A stretch of 57,239 nucleotides of DNA from NCBI GenBank assembly GCA_034431315.1, contig DAOUDK010000026.1, positions 1 to 57,239 of the forward strand, given 5' to 3'. The translations under genes and the position numbers were made by a program. The DNA comes from JAUWOY01 sp034431315 (lineage in GTDB: Bacteria; Chloroflexota; Anaerolineae; VGOG01). Shown here piece after piece: positions 15,602-23,402 of the stretch; the stretch's first letter is position 1, and each line of letters begins with the position of its first letter. The notes below the pieces were generated by a model. That model was not told the DNA's origin. It saw only the letters and a program-made list of their open reading frames with translations, and searched no databases.

Positions 15602-16765
15602 CTACGGCTTAATTGCCAGTCCCTTCTCCTTGAGGATGTCTCTGGCGATGACGAAGCGCTGTATCTCGCTGGTGCCTTCCACAATTCGCAGGGCGCGGAA
15701 ATCGCGGTACATGCGCTCGATGGCGTATTCCTTCATGTAGCCAAAGCCGCCGTGCACCTGGAGCATTTTGTTGGCGGCCCGCATAGCCATCTCGGAGCCG
15801 ATGAGCTTGGCGATGGACGCATCTCTGGTATAGGACTCTCCCGTGTCGGCCAGCCAGGCGGTGTGATAGACCAGATAGCGCAGGGACTCGATCTCGGCCG
15901 CGGTGTCGGCGATGAAGTTCTGGAGGGCCTGCTTCAGGGCGATAGGCCCGCCGAACTCCTCGTGCTCGATGGCGAACTGGACGCCAGCCTCCAGCGCGGC
16001 CTGAGCCCCACCCAGGCAAATGGCCGACAAACTCAGGCGGGCGAAGTCCAATGCTTTCAGGGCGATCTTGAACCCTTCCCCCTCCTGGCCCAGCAGGTTG
16101 GCGGCCGGTATCCGACAGTCGTCGAAGTAGAGGGTGTTGCAGGTAAGGCCCCTTAGGCCCAGAGTTTTCTCGCGGTACCCCACCTTGAAGCCGGGCCTAT
16201 CTTTCTCCACGATGAAGGCACTTATTCCCTCGGCTCCTGCCTCGGGATCGGTGACGGCGAAGACGAGGAAGATGTCGGCGATCTCGCCGTTGGTGGCCCA
16301 GGTTTTGCAGCCGTTGAGTACGTAATCATCGCCGTCTCGCCTGGCTCTGGTCTCCAGGGCTGCGGCATCGGAACCGGCGGCCGGTTCGGTCAGGGCAAAG
16401 CAACCTATCTTCTCCCCAGAGGCCATCGGTTCCAGGTATTTGCCCTTTTGCTCATTGCTGCCCTTCTCCAGGATGGTTTTGCTCACCAGGCCGTTGTGAA
16501 CACTGATGGTTATCGCCGTGGACGTGCAGGCTTTGGCAAGCTCCTCCAGCAGCAGGCAATAGCTGATGGCGTCCAAATCCACCCCTTCGTACCCCTCCGG
16601 GAGAAGGGCTCCCAGGAAGCCTTGCAGGGCCGCTTTTTCCAGCATATCCAGCGGCGGCCTCTCTTCCTGGTCTATTTCCTCAGCCAGGGGGGCGACCTCG
16701 TTGGTGACGAAATCGCGGAACATCTTCTGGAACATCCGTTGTTCTGCGTTGAGTGCAAAGTCCAT
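15602..16765 (-). CDS. acyl-CoA dehydrogenase (first of two)
   Basis: 387 residues, same architecture as its neighbour. FAD-contact motif CFALTEPAAGSDAAALETRA and catalytic base E363 (IVEGTSEIQR) are intact. The start MDFALNAEQRMFQKMFRDF is standard. It is upstream of the second acyl-CoA dehydrogenase gene, etfB and etfA, probably in one transcript. The 421-base gap upstream (16766-17187) separates it from enoyl-CoA hydratase and could hold its own promoter, though none with good boxes is seen. Confidence 0.92.
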   Translation of the reverse strand: MDFALNAEQRMFQKMFRDFVTNEVAPLAEEIDQEERPPLDMLEKAALQGFLGALLPEGYEGVDLDAISYCLLLEELAKACTSTAITISVHNGLVSKTILEKGSNEQKGKYLEPMASGEKIGCFALTEPAAGSDAAALETRARRDGDDYVLNGCKTWATNGEIADIFLVFAVTDPEAGAEGISAFIVEKDRPGFKVGYREKTLGLRGLTCNTLYFDDCRIPAANLLGQEGEGFKIALKALDFARLSLSAICLGGAQAALEAGVQFAIEHEEFGGPIALKQALQNFIADTAAEIESLRYLVYHTAWLADTGESYTRDASIAKLIGSEMAMRAANKMLQVHGGFGYMKEYAIERMYRDFRALRIVEGTSEIQRFVIARDILKEKGLAIKP

Positions 16766-17187
16766 AGTTTATCCTCCCTGCACTTGTTGCGTGGCTTTGA
16801 GCTGTTTGCGCCGCCAGGGTGGCAGCACGCGGTGAGGGTCCATAGAGTTCGTTGGCTGATTGATTGAGGACCCTGCTCGAGCTTGGGACACCATTGTCCA
16901 GTCTGTCGAGAATCGGTAATATCATTCGTATCTTATCACCGGCGCTGCCTGCCCTGGCGGCAAGAAAGGAGGGGTTCTGACACGGGGCTCGGTCTTTGTT
17001 GTCGTCAGTGTTGTAAGCTGTGATGCAGGTTGCGTTGTGAGGCCAGTGTCAGAGGTGTATTCTATTGGGAGGGACGGGCATCCTCGCCAAAGCTACAATG
17101 ATTTCGCGATGATGGCGAGGACGCCTGGCCCTCAATAAGGAAGGGACATGAGATGCAAGCGTGCGATGTAGCCCGTCCTTGACCTCG
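16766..17187. other. gene-free gap of about 420 bases with one hairpin
   Basis: No supported ORF on either strand. A hairpin with 12-base arms (17078-17089 and 17113-17124, CCTCGCCA core) lies downstream of the enoyl-CoA hydratase gene. No clear promoter or TGAC-N5-GTCA operator is visible. Confidence 0.5.
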
Positions 17188-17976
17188 CTACTTGTCCTTG
17201 AACTGCGGTCTGCGCTTCTCGAGGAAGGCCTTGAGCCCCTCCTCCAGGTCCTCACTGCCTTGCAGAGACACGAACTGCTGGGCTTCGGTTTCCAGGCCCT
17301 CTTCGAGACTCTGCTCCAGGCCCTCGTTCACCGCCCCAATGATGGCCGCGATAGGCAGAGCGCTCTTGGAGATGATGCGCCTGGCGAGACCTGTGGCTTC
17401 TTTGAGCACCCGGCCAGTGGGCACTACTTTGTTCACCAGGCCAATGCGGTAGGCCTCCTGGGCGGTAATGGGATCGCCGGTGAGCATCATCTCCAGGGCC
17501 TTGCCCTTGCCCACGATGCGCGGTAGGCGCTGAGTGCCGCCCCAGCCGGGGATGATGCCCAGATTGATCTCTGGCTGGCCCAAGCGTAGCCCGTCCTCGG
17601 CGATGCGGATGTGGCAGGCCATGGCCAGCTCGTTGCCACCGCCCAAGGCAAAGCGGCCGTTCATGGCGGCGATGACCGGCTTCTTCGAGGTCTCGATCTT
17701 GAGGAAAAGCCCCTGTCCCTTTCGGATGAACGCCTCGGCCTCGGCGGGCTTGTCCTTCGAAGCGTAGATCTCGTTGATGTCCGCGCCAGCGATGAAGAAC
17801 TGACCCGCCCCGGTGATGATGATGGCTTTCACCTCATCGTTCGCCGTCACCTCGTCAAAGGCAGCGGCGAGTTCTTGGACAACCTGCCTGTTGAAAGCGT
17901 TGGCTGGCGGGTGGTCAATGGTCAAAGTCGCTATCCGATTCTCGACCGACATTTTGACGTACTGATATTCTGACAT
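17188..17976 (-). CDS. enoyl-CoA hydratase (crotonase family)
   Basis: 262 residues. The oxyanion-hole region FIAGADINEI and both catalytic glutamates of true hydratases are present: one in GGNELAMAC and one in QPEINLGIIPGWGGTQRL. It adds water to trans-2-enoyl-CoA to give L-3-hydroxyacyl-CoA. The C-terminal tail (FLEKRRPQFKDK) is typical. AAGGAG lies near the start. It follows the 3-hydroxyacyl-CoA dehydrogenase gene across a short repeat-filled gap, so steps two and three of beta-oxidation are adjacent. Confidence 0.92.
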   Translation of the reverse strand: MSEYQYVKMSVENRIATLTIDHPPANAFNRQVVQELAAAFDEVTANDEVKAIIITGAGQFFIAGADINEIYASKDKPAEAEAFIRKGQGLFLKIETSKKPVIAAMNGRFALGGGNELAMACHIRIAEDGLRLGQPEINLGIIPGWGGTQRLPRIVGKGKALEMMLTGDPITAQEAYRIGLVNKVVPTGRVLKEATGLARRIISKSALPIAAIIGAVNEGLEQSLEEGLETEAQQFVSLQGSEDLEEGLKAFLEKRRPQFKDK

Positions 17977-18002
17977 TTATGTGACTCCTTTTCGGTAGAT
18001 GC

Positions 18003-18060
18003 TAAAAGCTGAATGCTGGAAACTAGCGACTGGCTTTCAGTTTCTAGCTTTCAGTTTCTA
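18003..18060 (-). repeat. word repeat after the 3-hydroxyacyl-CoA dehydrogenase stop
   Basis: On the minus strand the TAG stop begins a run of TAGAAACTGAAAGC-type words ending in an inverted copy (AGCTGAATGC...). It is another gap filler anchored at a stop codon. Confidence 0.65.
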
Positions 18061-19284
18061 GGCTGTCCACTCCATAAACCCCCGGCCCGTTTTCTTCCCC
18101 AGATCCCCGGCCTTCGCCTTCTGATAGAGCAGGGCTGTGGGGTGGAAGCGGGGGCCGTATTTCTTCTCCAGATCCTCCAGCTTTTGCACCACGATCTTCA
18201 GGCCCACCTCGTCGGCGTACTCCAGGGGACCCATGCGCTGGTCGCCCACTTTCATGCCGATGCCGGCGATGCAGGCCATGTCAATGTCGTTGACGTTGGC
18301 GATGTCCTCCTCCAGGCACATGGCGGCCTCGTTGATCATGGGCATCATCAGCCGGTCAGCGCTGAACTCCGTGTCGGGGGGCACCTGGCCCGACTCCTGC
18401 AGCTCCTTGATCATCTGTTTGACCGGCGCGTCGCTCTCCTCCCCGTAGCCGTAGAAGCCGGCTCCGGCTTTTTCGCCGAAGCGTCCCGCTTCGACCAACT
18501 TTTCCCACAGGAGAGCTGGCACGCCCCGATCCCCGTACTGAGAGTGAAGGTACTGGCCCACGTCGGCGCAGACATCAATGCCAATCATATCCATCAGAGT
18601 GAGGGGCCCCATAGGCCAGCCGAAGTCCGTCATGGCTCCGTCAATTTCGGCTGCTGTGGCGGCCCCTTCTTGCAGGGACATCACCGCTTCGTTGAGATAG
18701 GGCATCAGCAAACGATTGACCAGGAAGCCGGGGCATTCCTTGACCACCACGGGGATCTTGCGCAGCTCCTCCGTGAAGCGCACCACGTCGTCAACAGTTT
18801 CCTGATCCGTCTGCAGGCTGGGGATGACCTCCACCAGCTTCATGATGTGGGCCGGGCTGAAGAAGTGCATCCCGATCACCTTGCGGGGGCGTCTGGTGGC
18901 TGAGCCCATCTCCGCGATGGACAGCGCGGAGGTGTTGGAGGCGAAGACGCTCTCCGGCGGGCAGACCTTATCCAGCTCGGCGAAGACCTGTTGCTTGATC
19001 TTCATGACCTCTGGCACGGCCTCGATGACGATGTCCACATCTACGAACTCGTCGTAGGACAGGGTGGGGATGACCAGGTCCATCTTCTCCTGCATGGTGG
19101 TGGGGGACATCTTGCCCTTGTCAACCCGCCGCTGGTAGATGCGCCGGATGGTATCCATCCCCTTGTCCAGCATCTCCTGGTCAATGTCCTTCATCACCAC
19201 CGGCAGCCCCGCGTAGGTGATGACCTGGGCGATCTCCGCGCCCATGAACCCCGCGCCGACAACTCCGGCCTTAAAAATATACAT
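18058..19284 (-). CDS. 3-hydroxyacyl-CoA dehydrogenase
   Basis: 408 residues: an N-terminal Rossmann domain (GVVGAGFMGAEIAQV) followed by two C-terminal 3HCDH helical domains, the layout of the dehydrogenase half of FadB-type proteins without the hydratase. The catalytic histidine lies in IGMHFFSPAHIMKLVEVI, and NTSALSI is the substrate-binding serine region. It oxidises L-3-hydroxyacyl-CoA with NAD. The second C-terminal domain ends KKTGRGFMEW, a family hallmark. It lies between the 86-residue protein gene and enoyl-CoA hydratase. Confidence 0.92.
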   Translation of the reverse strand: MYIFKAGVVGAGFMGAEIAQVITYAGLPVVMKDIDQEMLDKGMDTIRRIYQRRVDKGKMSPTTMQEKMDLVIPTLSYDEFVDVDIVIEAVPEVMKIKQQVFAELDKVCPPESVFASNTSALSIAEMGSATRRPRKVIGMHFFSPAHIMKLVEVIPSLQTDQETVDDVVRFTEELRKIPVVVKECPGFLVNRLLMPYLNEAVMSLQEGAATAAEIDGAMTDFGWPMGPLTLMDMIGIDVCADVGQYLHSQYGDRGVPALLWEKLVEAGRFGEKAGAGFYGYGEESDAPVKQMIKELQESGQVPPDTEFSADRLMMPMINEAAMCLEEDIANVNDIDMACIAGIGMKVGDQRMGPLEYADEVGLKIVVQKLEDLEKKYGPRFHPTALLYQKAKAGDLGKKTGRGFMEWTA

Positions 19285-19309
19285 CTTTCAACCTCCTTTG
19301 GTTTATCGT

Positions 19310-19428
19310 GAATGAGTTAACGAGTAATGAGGCAATGAGGCAGTAAGGCAATGGGGCAATGAGTTAGCAGCTATGCGAGTGCACGACGTTGCCTCGTTCC
19401 TCGTTGACTTATTACTTCATTGCTACCA
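19310..19428. repeat. GAGTAATGAG/GAGGCAATG word repeat
   Basis: Direct words (ATGAGGCAATGAGGCAGTAAGGCAATG) are followed about 60 bases on by inverted versions (GCCTCGTTCCTCGTTGACTTATTACTTC). The array fills the gap and begins at the stop of the 86-residue gene on the minus strand. Confidence 0.75.
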
Positions 19429-19683
19429 CGTCGCCAGCATTATCGCCGCCTCCGGGTCGTCGAGGCGCACGAAATATACCCAGCCATCGGGATACTTGGC
19501 GAAGGCGGCATCGTTGGCCGCTCCCAACGTTTTGCCCACGAAGTACTCCCCGCTCGCAGGCTCGATGGCCACCACCCCGTCTTGGCCTTGCAGCTTACCC
19601 TTGATCCCCGCGAAAACCTCCTCGCCCGTGGCGATGAACGCCTGGCGAGCCTTTTTGTCTTTGTACAACGTCGTATCAGCCAT
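19423..19683 (-). CDS. small conserved-looking protein inside the beta-oxidation block
   Basis: 86 residues from the ATG at 19683, which follows AAGGAGG by six bases; the frame is open to 19701. Not recognised. It is soluble, with a helical N-terminal half (KKARQAFIATGEEVFAGIKG) and a strand-rich C-terminal half (GYVYFV-like segment GWVYFVRLDDPEAAIML). The wording GVVAIEPASGEYFVGKTL suggests a small beta fold. It lies between a thiolase and 3-hydroxyacyl-CoA dehydrogenase on the same strand, so a role with this pathway is possible but unproven. Confidence 0.7.
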   Translation of the reverse strand: MADTTLYKDKKARQAFIATGEEVFAGIKGKLQGQDGVVAIEPASGEYFVGKTLGAANDAAFAKYPDGWVYFVRLDDPEAAIMLATW

Positions 19684-19705
19684 GCATTTCCTCCTTATCA
19701 TGTTC

Positions 19706-19799
19706 GTAAGCCCGTAGATTCGTACATTCGTAAATTCGTAAATCTGGGATCAGTCCCGAATCTACGAGTTCCGAATCTACGAATCCCGAATCCACGAAT
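19706..19799 (-). repeat. ATTCGTAAATTCGTA word repeat after the thiolase stop
   Basis: On the minus strand the TAG stop of the thiolase gene is the first part of TAGATTCGTGGATTCG, after which GATTCG, GTAGATTCGG and TTTACGAA words run almost to the binding site of the next gene. Inverted orientations allow a hairpin. Confidence 0.75.
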
Positions 19800-20999
19800 C
19801 TACTTCCTTTCGATGATTATCGCGCCGCCCATCCCGCCACCCACGCAGGCGGTGGCCAGACCCAGGTTCACGTCGCGCTTGATCATCTCGTTGAGCAAAG
19901 TGACCACGAAGCGTGTGCCTGTGCAGCCCACCGGGTGGCCCAGGGCGATGGCCCCGCCGTTGACGTTGACCCTATCCCAGTCCCAGCCATCCTTTTCCAG
20001 CTCCATGCCCACGGCCATGGCTTGGGCGGCGAAGGCCTCGTTGAGCTCAATGAGGTCAATGTCGGTCAGCTTCAGGCCCGCCTTCTTCAGCGCCTTGGGG
20101 ACGGCTTTGGTGGGGCCGATGCCCATGATCTCCGGCGGCACTGCGGCGTAGGCGTAGCTGCGGATGTAGGCCAGGGGCTCCATGCCCAGTTCCTGGGCTT
20201 TGTCAGACGTCATAACGACCATAGCCGCGGCGCCGTCTGAGAGGGGGCAGGCGTTGGCGGGGGTGACTGTCCCGCCTCGCTTGAACACGGTGGGGTAGAG
20301 GGCGGCCTTCTGAACCGAGAGGGTCGGGTTGATGCACTCGTCGTGGACGATGTTCTCGTAGGCTACCTCCTGCCCAGCCACCCTCTTGGAGACACGCACT
20401 GGCACGATCTCGTCGTCGAACTTGCCCATCCTGGTGGCGCGGAAGGCTTTCTTGTGGCTTTGCACCGCGAACTTGTCCTGTTCCTCTTGGCTGATGCCGT
20501 ACATCATGGCCAGGTTCTCCGCTGTGTAGCCCATGATCACGTCGCAGACGGGATCGGTCAGGCCTTCCCAAAGGGAATCGGTGAATCCGGTGTGGCGCAG
20601 TTTCAGCCCCCACCGTGCCCCGCGTACTATGTAGGGGGCCGTGCTCATGCTCTCCGTGCCGCCTACCAGGAAGACCTCCCCGTCGTTGGCCTGAATGGCC
20701 TGGTAGGCGCAGGAGATGGCCTGCATGCTGGCCACACAGTTGCGCTGCACGGTGTAGCCGGGCACATGGGTGGGGATACCGGCCATCAGTGCTGCCACGC
20801 GGGCGATGTTTGGCGCATCGGAGTACTGGCCGATGCAGCCGAAGATGACGTCGTCAATCAGGTTGGGGTCGAGTCCCGTGCATTTGATCACCTCTCGCAT
20901 AACGATGGCGGCCAGCTCTTGAGCGGATAGACTCCTGAAGGCTCCGCCGTGGCTGCCGATGGGGGTGCGCACTCCCCCGACGATTACCACTTCTTTCAT
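19800..20999 (-). CDS. acetyl-CoA acetyltransferase (thiolase), first gene after the regulator
   Basis: 399 residues. Catalytic C88 (QRNCVASMQA), the GHP histidine (GGAIALGHPVGCTGTR) and the C-terminal cysteine (ACVGGGMGG) are all present, the canonical thiolase triad. It catalyses the last step of beta-oxidation. It is closer to degradative thiolases than to the second thiolase at 11008-12192, whose motifs differ. It lies downstream of the TetR gene across a 140-base gap holding a family 2 repeat, and upstream of the other pathway genes. Confidence 0.92.
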   Translation of the reverse strand: MKEVVIVGGVRTPIGSHGGAFRSLSAQELAAIVMREVIKCTGLDPNLIDDVIFGCIGQYSDAPNIARVAALMAGIPTHVPGYTVQRNCVASMQAISCAYQAIQANDGEVFLVGGTESMSTAPYIVRGARWGLKLRHTGFTDSLWEGLTDPVCDVIMGYTAENLAMMYGISQEEQDKFAVQSHKKAFRATRMGKFDDEIVPVRVSKRVAGQEVAYENIVHDECINPTLSVQKAALYPTVFKRGGTVTPANACPLSDGAAAMVVMTSDKAQELGMEPLAYIRSYAYAAVPPEIMGIGPTKAVPKALKKAGLKLTDIDLIELNEAFAAQAMAVGMELEKDGWDWDRVNVNGGAIALGHPVGCTGTRFVVTLLNEMIKRDVNLGLATACVGGGMGGAIIIERK

Positions 21000-21020
21000 T
21001 TTTTCCTCCTCGTTACCAGA

Positions 21021-21133
21021 TTAGATTCAATTTTGCTCGGCCTGGATTCCTTCGGCAGGCTCAGGACAGGCTGCCAGATCCAGGCCAAAAGCAGGGATTT
21101 TGGCAAGCCCCTCAGAGCGATTTTGGCTCTACC
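21021..21133. repeat. dispersed repeat, family 2, copy A
   Basis: Matches 24604-24720 in inverted orientation over about 110 bases, including CCCCTCAGAGC, ATCCAGGCC and CAATTTTGCTCGGCCTGG words. Its centre also carries CCTTCGGCAGGCTCAGGAC, a word found inside the glucan synthase gene and near 54010. Confidence 0.75.
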
Positions 21134-21137
21134 GAGA

Positions 21138-21779
21138 TCAGCGATTATCAGTTTGCAGGCCGCGCAGGAAAAGCTCGAAGGTTTCGTCGAACACCGCTTT
21201 AGGCTCTACGGGAATCATCTCCTGCCGGACAGGGCTGGCCATCAGTGCGAGCGCCCCGTTGAGGGCCCCCCAGAGCACGCCGGCTGCCAGCAGGGGATCA
21301 TCAGCGGTGAACGCGCCTTCCTCCGTCCCCTGCCGGATAGCCTTTGCCGCCAGCTCCAGTCCCCTCGTGCTTTCCGTCAGGATCTGCTGATACATCTCCG
21401 CCGCTACCCTTTCCTGGAAGCGCCCTCGGTCCAGCGCCATCAATAGACGGAAATAATCGGGATAAGTCTGGGAGTATTGCCAATACGCTTCTACTAATTG
21501 GCGGAGGTGTTGCTCGGCGGAGAGTGGTTCTTGCGGGGCGTAGGCGGCTTCCAATTGCGACAGCAGGATGGACAGGCCCTCTAAAAGCAAATGAGCAAGG
21601 ATAGACTCCTTGCTCTGAAAGTAGAGATATACTGTTCCCTTGCTGATTTCGGCCTGAGCAGCCACGTCATCCATCGTTGCCCGATGGATGCCTTTCTCAA
21701 AGAAGACCTCCCTGGCGGCTTCTAAGATTTCTTGCTGTCTTCTCGCCTTCTCGCGAGCGCGTCGCTGTGCTGTCGTCAC
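21138..21779 (-). CDS. TetR-family regulator, probable repressor of the acyl-CoA degradation genes
   Basis: 213 residues. The N-terminal TetR helix-turn-helix reads ILEAAREVFFEKG...TMDDVAAQAEISKGTVYLYFQSKE; the C-terminal domain (LRQLVEAYWQYSQTYPDYFRLL) is of the ligand-binding type common in fatty-acyl regulators. The frame is open to an ATG at 21812, but that codon lies about 10 bases from the predicted transcript start and has no binding site. The GTG at 21779 follows AGGAAGG and gives a usual N-terminus. A palindrome overlaps its promoter, so it is probably autoregulated. As the first gene of the leftward pathway block it is the likely regulator, with an acyl-CoA as ligand (inference). 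Confidence 0.85.
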   Translation of the reverse strand: MTTAQRRAREKARRQQEILEAAREVFFEKGIHRATMDDVAAQAEISKGTVYLYFQSKESILAHLLLEGLSILLSQLEAAYAPQEPLSAEQHLRQLVEAYWQYSQTYPDYFRLLMALDRGRFQERVAAEMYQQILTESTRGLELAAKAIRQGTEEGAFTADDPLLAAGVLWGALNGALALMASPVRQEMIPVEPKAVFDETFELFLRGLQTDNR

Positions 21780-21816
21780 CCCGTGGCCTTCCTGCTGCAA
21801 ACCTTCGGTCATTTAC

Positions 21817-21829
21817 TGACTGACGGTCA
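21817..21829. promoter_or_regulatory. palindromic operator TGAC-N5-GTCA at the TetR gene promoter
   Basis: TGACTGACGGTCA (21817-21829), an inverted repeat touching the -10 box and the expected transcription start. Position and symmetry fit autorepression by the TetR protein. Confidence 0.6.
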
Positions 21830-21857
21830 TTATACAACAAAAAGCCAACGTTGTCAA
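21829..21857 (-). promoter_or_regulatory. promoter of the TetR gene
   Basis: On the minus strand: TTGACA (21852-21857), 17 bases, TATAAT (21829-21834). Consensus boxes and spacing make this one of the strongest promoters in the window. Confidence 0.8.
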
Positions 21858-21864
21858 ATCGAGT

Positions 21865-22305
21865 TTAGCGCTCTTGCTTCAGCTTCATTAGTATGCGCAG
21901 ATCTTCCAGGTCCTTGGGCCGACCGGCGGCTTGTTTCATGCGGATCAGGTCGTCCAGGCTGGCGAAGTTGGCCGGCGTCTTACCGATCTTGTCTTCGACG
22001 CGGTTGCGCCATACTTCCTTGAAGGTGACACCACTGGCGAAGGGGTGGATGTCCGTCGCCAGGATATATTGGCGGATGAGCAGCTTTTTCGTGAGCAGGT
22101 CTTCTATGGTGATGTCTGTTACGTCGTAGCCGACGTCCTTCAGCGTAGCCAGAGTTCGTCGGGCGTTCTCCGGCGTGGCTTCGATGAAGATGTCTATGTC
22201 GAGAGTAGCCCGGGCATAGCCGTGGACCGGAAAGGCTGTGGCGCCGATCACGACGTAGCGGATATTATGGGCGTTTAACGATTTCAAAAGGCTTTCGGTA
22301 TCCAT
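21865..22305 (-). CDS. nucleotidyltransferase-fold protein (toxin-antitoxin type candidate)
   Basis: 146 residues with a minimal nucleotidyltransferase core: helix, then VVIGATAFPVHGYARATLDIDIFIE, giving the G-containing turn and the DxD pair. The C-terminal part ends in a helix pair (LDDLIRMKQAAGRPKDLEDL) common in AbiEii-like and related proteins. These proteins usually modify partner proteins or RNA by nucleotide transfer. Its start lies inside the 3' end of the 61-residue gene upstream (41-base overlap), so the two are translated together and may form a toxin-antitoxin pair (inference). Confidence 0.75.
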   Translation of the reverse strand: MDTESLLKSLNAHNIRYVVIGATAFPVHGYARATLDIDIFIEATPENARRTLATLKDVGYDVTDITIEDLLTKKLLIRQYILATDIHPFASGVTFKEVWRNRVEDKIGKTPANFASLDDLIRMKQAAGRPKDLEDLRILMKLKQER

Positions 22306-22450
22306 GTCGCAGCAGGGTCTCCGCCATTTCGCGTGACTTACGGAACATAAGCTCGAACCGTTGTTGGGTGGTCAACGTGCGCTGGTAGGCCAGCTCAAAC
22401 TCCAATTCTTTTTCTTCGTCGTCGTTATTGAGTTTCAAGATCGGTGACAT
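22265..22450 (-). CDS. 61-residue partner of the nucleotidyltransferase gene
   Basis: The frame is open far upstream (22678), but the ATG at 22450 follows GGAGG by seven bases and a good promoter ends at 22500, so the short form is right. The product is highly charged and helical (DDEEKELEFELAYQRTL, then RFELMFRKSREMAETLLRHGY). No family recognised. Overlap with the nucleotidyltransferase gene and the shared promoter suggest an antitoxin or adaptor role. Confidence 0.65.
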   Translation of the reverse strand: MSPILKLNNDDEEKELEFELAYQRTLTTQQRFELMFRKSREMAETLLRHGYRKPFEIVKRP

Positions 22451-22499
22451 CTTTGATCCTCCGTGACGCACCTTCTGGCGATCTGCCTTGCTGATAGAC

Positions 22500-22528
22500 A
22501 GTATAGCGGAAGGATAGATTCTTGTCAA
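22500..22528 (-). promoter_or_regulatory. promoter of the nucleotidyltransferase pair
   Basis: Minus strand: TTGACA (22523-22528), 17 bases, TATACT (22500-22505), about 45 bases before the expected transcript's first gene. Confidence 0.8.
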
Positions 22529-22646
22529 CTGGCCGGGTGGTCGGAGAATCGAGAGGCCACTTGACCGAGGACCATCAGACCATCTGACCGGGCCCGTTTC
22601 AGTCCCTCGATTGGGATTATTTTTTCCTATGCGCCCTCCTTTCTGG

Positions 22647-22877
22647 TCAGGGTTTAGGCCGCTTGAAATACAGGACACGTTCCGCGGTATAAGCCCAACC
22701 TTGTACGTTAGTACTAGTGACTGGCATTGTAGCTACAAGTTCCCAGCCTTCTTCGCCAAGCTCATCCATAATATCATGGAGCTGGTCAGTCTTGTATTCC
22801 TTGCCTTTGTACCCAAGCACCCACTTGTTCTTCTTGTTAATATATCTCGTCACGTGACAATATTCCCACTTTTGCAC
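22647..22877 (-). CDS. small DUF4177-like protein
   Basis: 76 residues. The pattern WEYCHVTRYI...LHDIMDELGEEGWELVATMPV...LYFKRP matches the small DUF4177-type fold (a strand, a helix with the GWELV motif, two strands). Function unknown for the family. Start is GTG at 22877, with AGGAGG about six bases upstream. It stands directly downstream of a PIN-domain remnant on the same strand. Confidence 0.7.
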   Translation of the reverse strand: MQKWEYCHVTRYINKKNKWVLGYKGKEYKTDQLHDIMDELGEEGWELVATMPVTSTNVQGWAYTAERVLYFKRPKP

Positions 22878-22904
22878 GAGACTCCTCCTTTCCGGTTTCG
22901 GCTT

Positions 22905-22975
22905 CTTCCTTTGATTGACCAGATGCCAGCAAACAGAGCGCTAGTGTCGAGAAACGCGCTAATCTTGGCTGTCAA
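22905..22975 (-). pseudogene. N-terminal remnant of a PIN-domain toxin
   Basis: From a TTG at 22975 the minus strand reads ISAFLDTSALFAGIWS, the first strand and acidic residue of a PIN ribonuclease domain, then loses the fold. Just upstream (about 22959-23030) a short frame LQALRKERERLDSQD could be the tail of its antitoxin. Short match, so confidence is modest. Confidence 0.45.
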
Positions 22976-23029
22976 GCCGCTCGCGTTCCTTGCGCAAGGC
23001 TTGCAGCATTGTCTCCAGCGCCGAATTCC

Positions 23030-23224
23030 CTACTCTTTTTTAGCGACCTGGCCTCGCCTCCTCCTGCCCCTCTTCAGCGACACCTTGTTGGCCTTACGAC
23101 AGCGGGGACACTCCACTACGTAGTGACGGGGGGGAGGGGTCTCAGCCTCCGCAAGACTTTCGGCAATGGCTTCCTCATCAATGGTGAACTTCCAACCGCA
23201 CTTGAAGCACGTCACGTTAATCAT
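23030..23224 (-). CDS. small zinc-ribbon protein
   Basis: 64 residues with two CxxC knuckles (CFKCGWKF and CPRCRKAN) about 30 residues apart, then a lysine/arginine-rich tail (LKRGRRRRGQ). The ATG at 23224 follows GGAGG by five bases. It is probably a zinc-binding nucleic-acid or protein adaptor, no more can be said. Its leader contains the GAGTCAACGAGG word repeat, downstream of a promoter at 23285-23313. Confidence 0.75.
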   Translation of the reverse strand: MINVTCFKCGWKFTIDEEAIAESLAEAETPPPRHYVVECPRCRKANKVSLKRGRRRRGQVAKKE

Positions 23225-23284
23225 GATCACCTCCACTTTTCCTCGTTGACTCGTTCCTCATCAACCTGTTGACTCACTACCCCA

Positions 23285-23313
23285 ATTGTAACGCCAGTTG
23301 GGGATTTTGGCAA
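23285..23313 (-). promoter_or_regulatory. promoter of the zinc-ribbon gene
   Basis: Minus strand: TTGCCA (23308-23313), 17 bases, TACAAT (23285-23290). It is divergent from the promoter at 23322-23350. Confidence 0.65.
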
Positions 23314-23321
23314 ATGTCCCT

Positions 23322-23350
23322 TTGACAGAGGGTGGAAACTGTGGTAGTAT
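23322..23350 (+). promoter_or_regulatory. promoter of the DUF1786 gene
   Basis: TTGACA (23322-23327), 17 bases, TAGTAT (23345-23350). The leader of about 45 bases ends with GGAGGA before the ATG at 23403. Confidence 0.7.
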
Positions 23351-23402
23351 CAGTGCTTGAGGTGGACTTGCGTCCGCACTCCACAAATCTGGAGGATGGT
23401 CT

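Noticed and set aside
16766..17187. tRNA or small RNA in the gap upstream of the acyl-CoA dehydrogenase
   Set aside because: Only one 12-bp hairpin; no cloverleaf or promoter-terminator pair could be found by eye.
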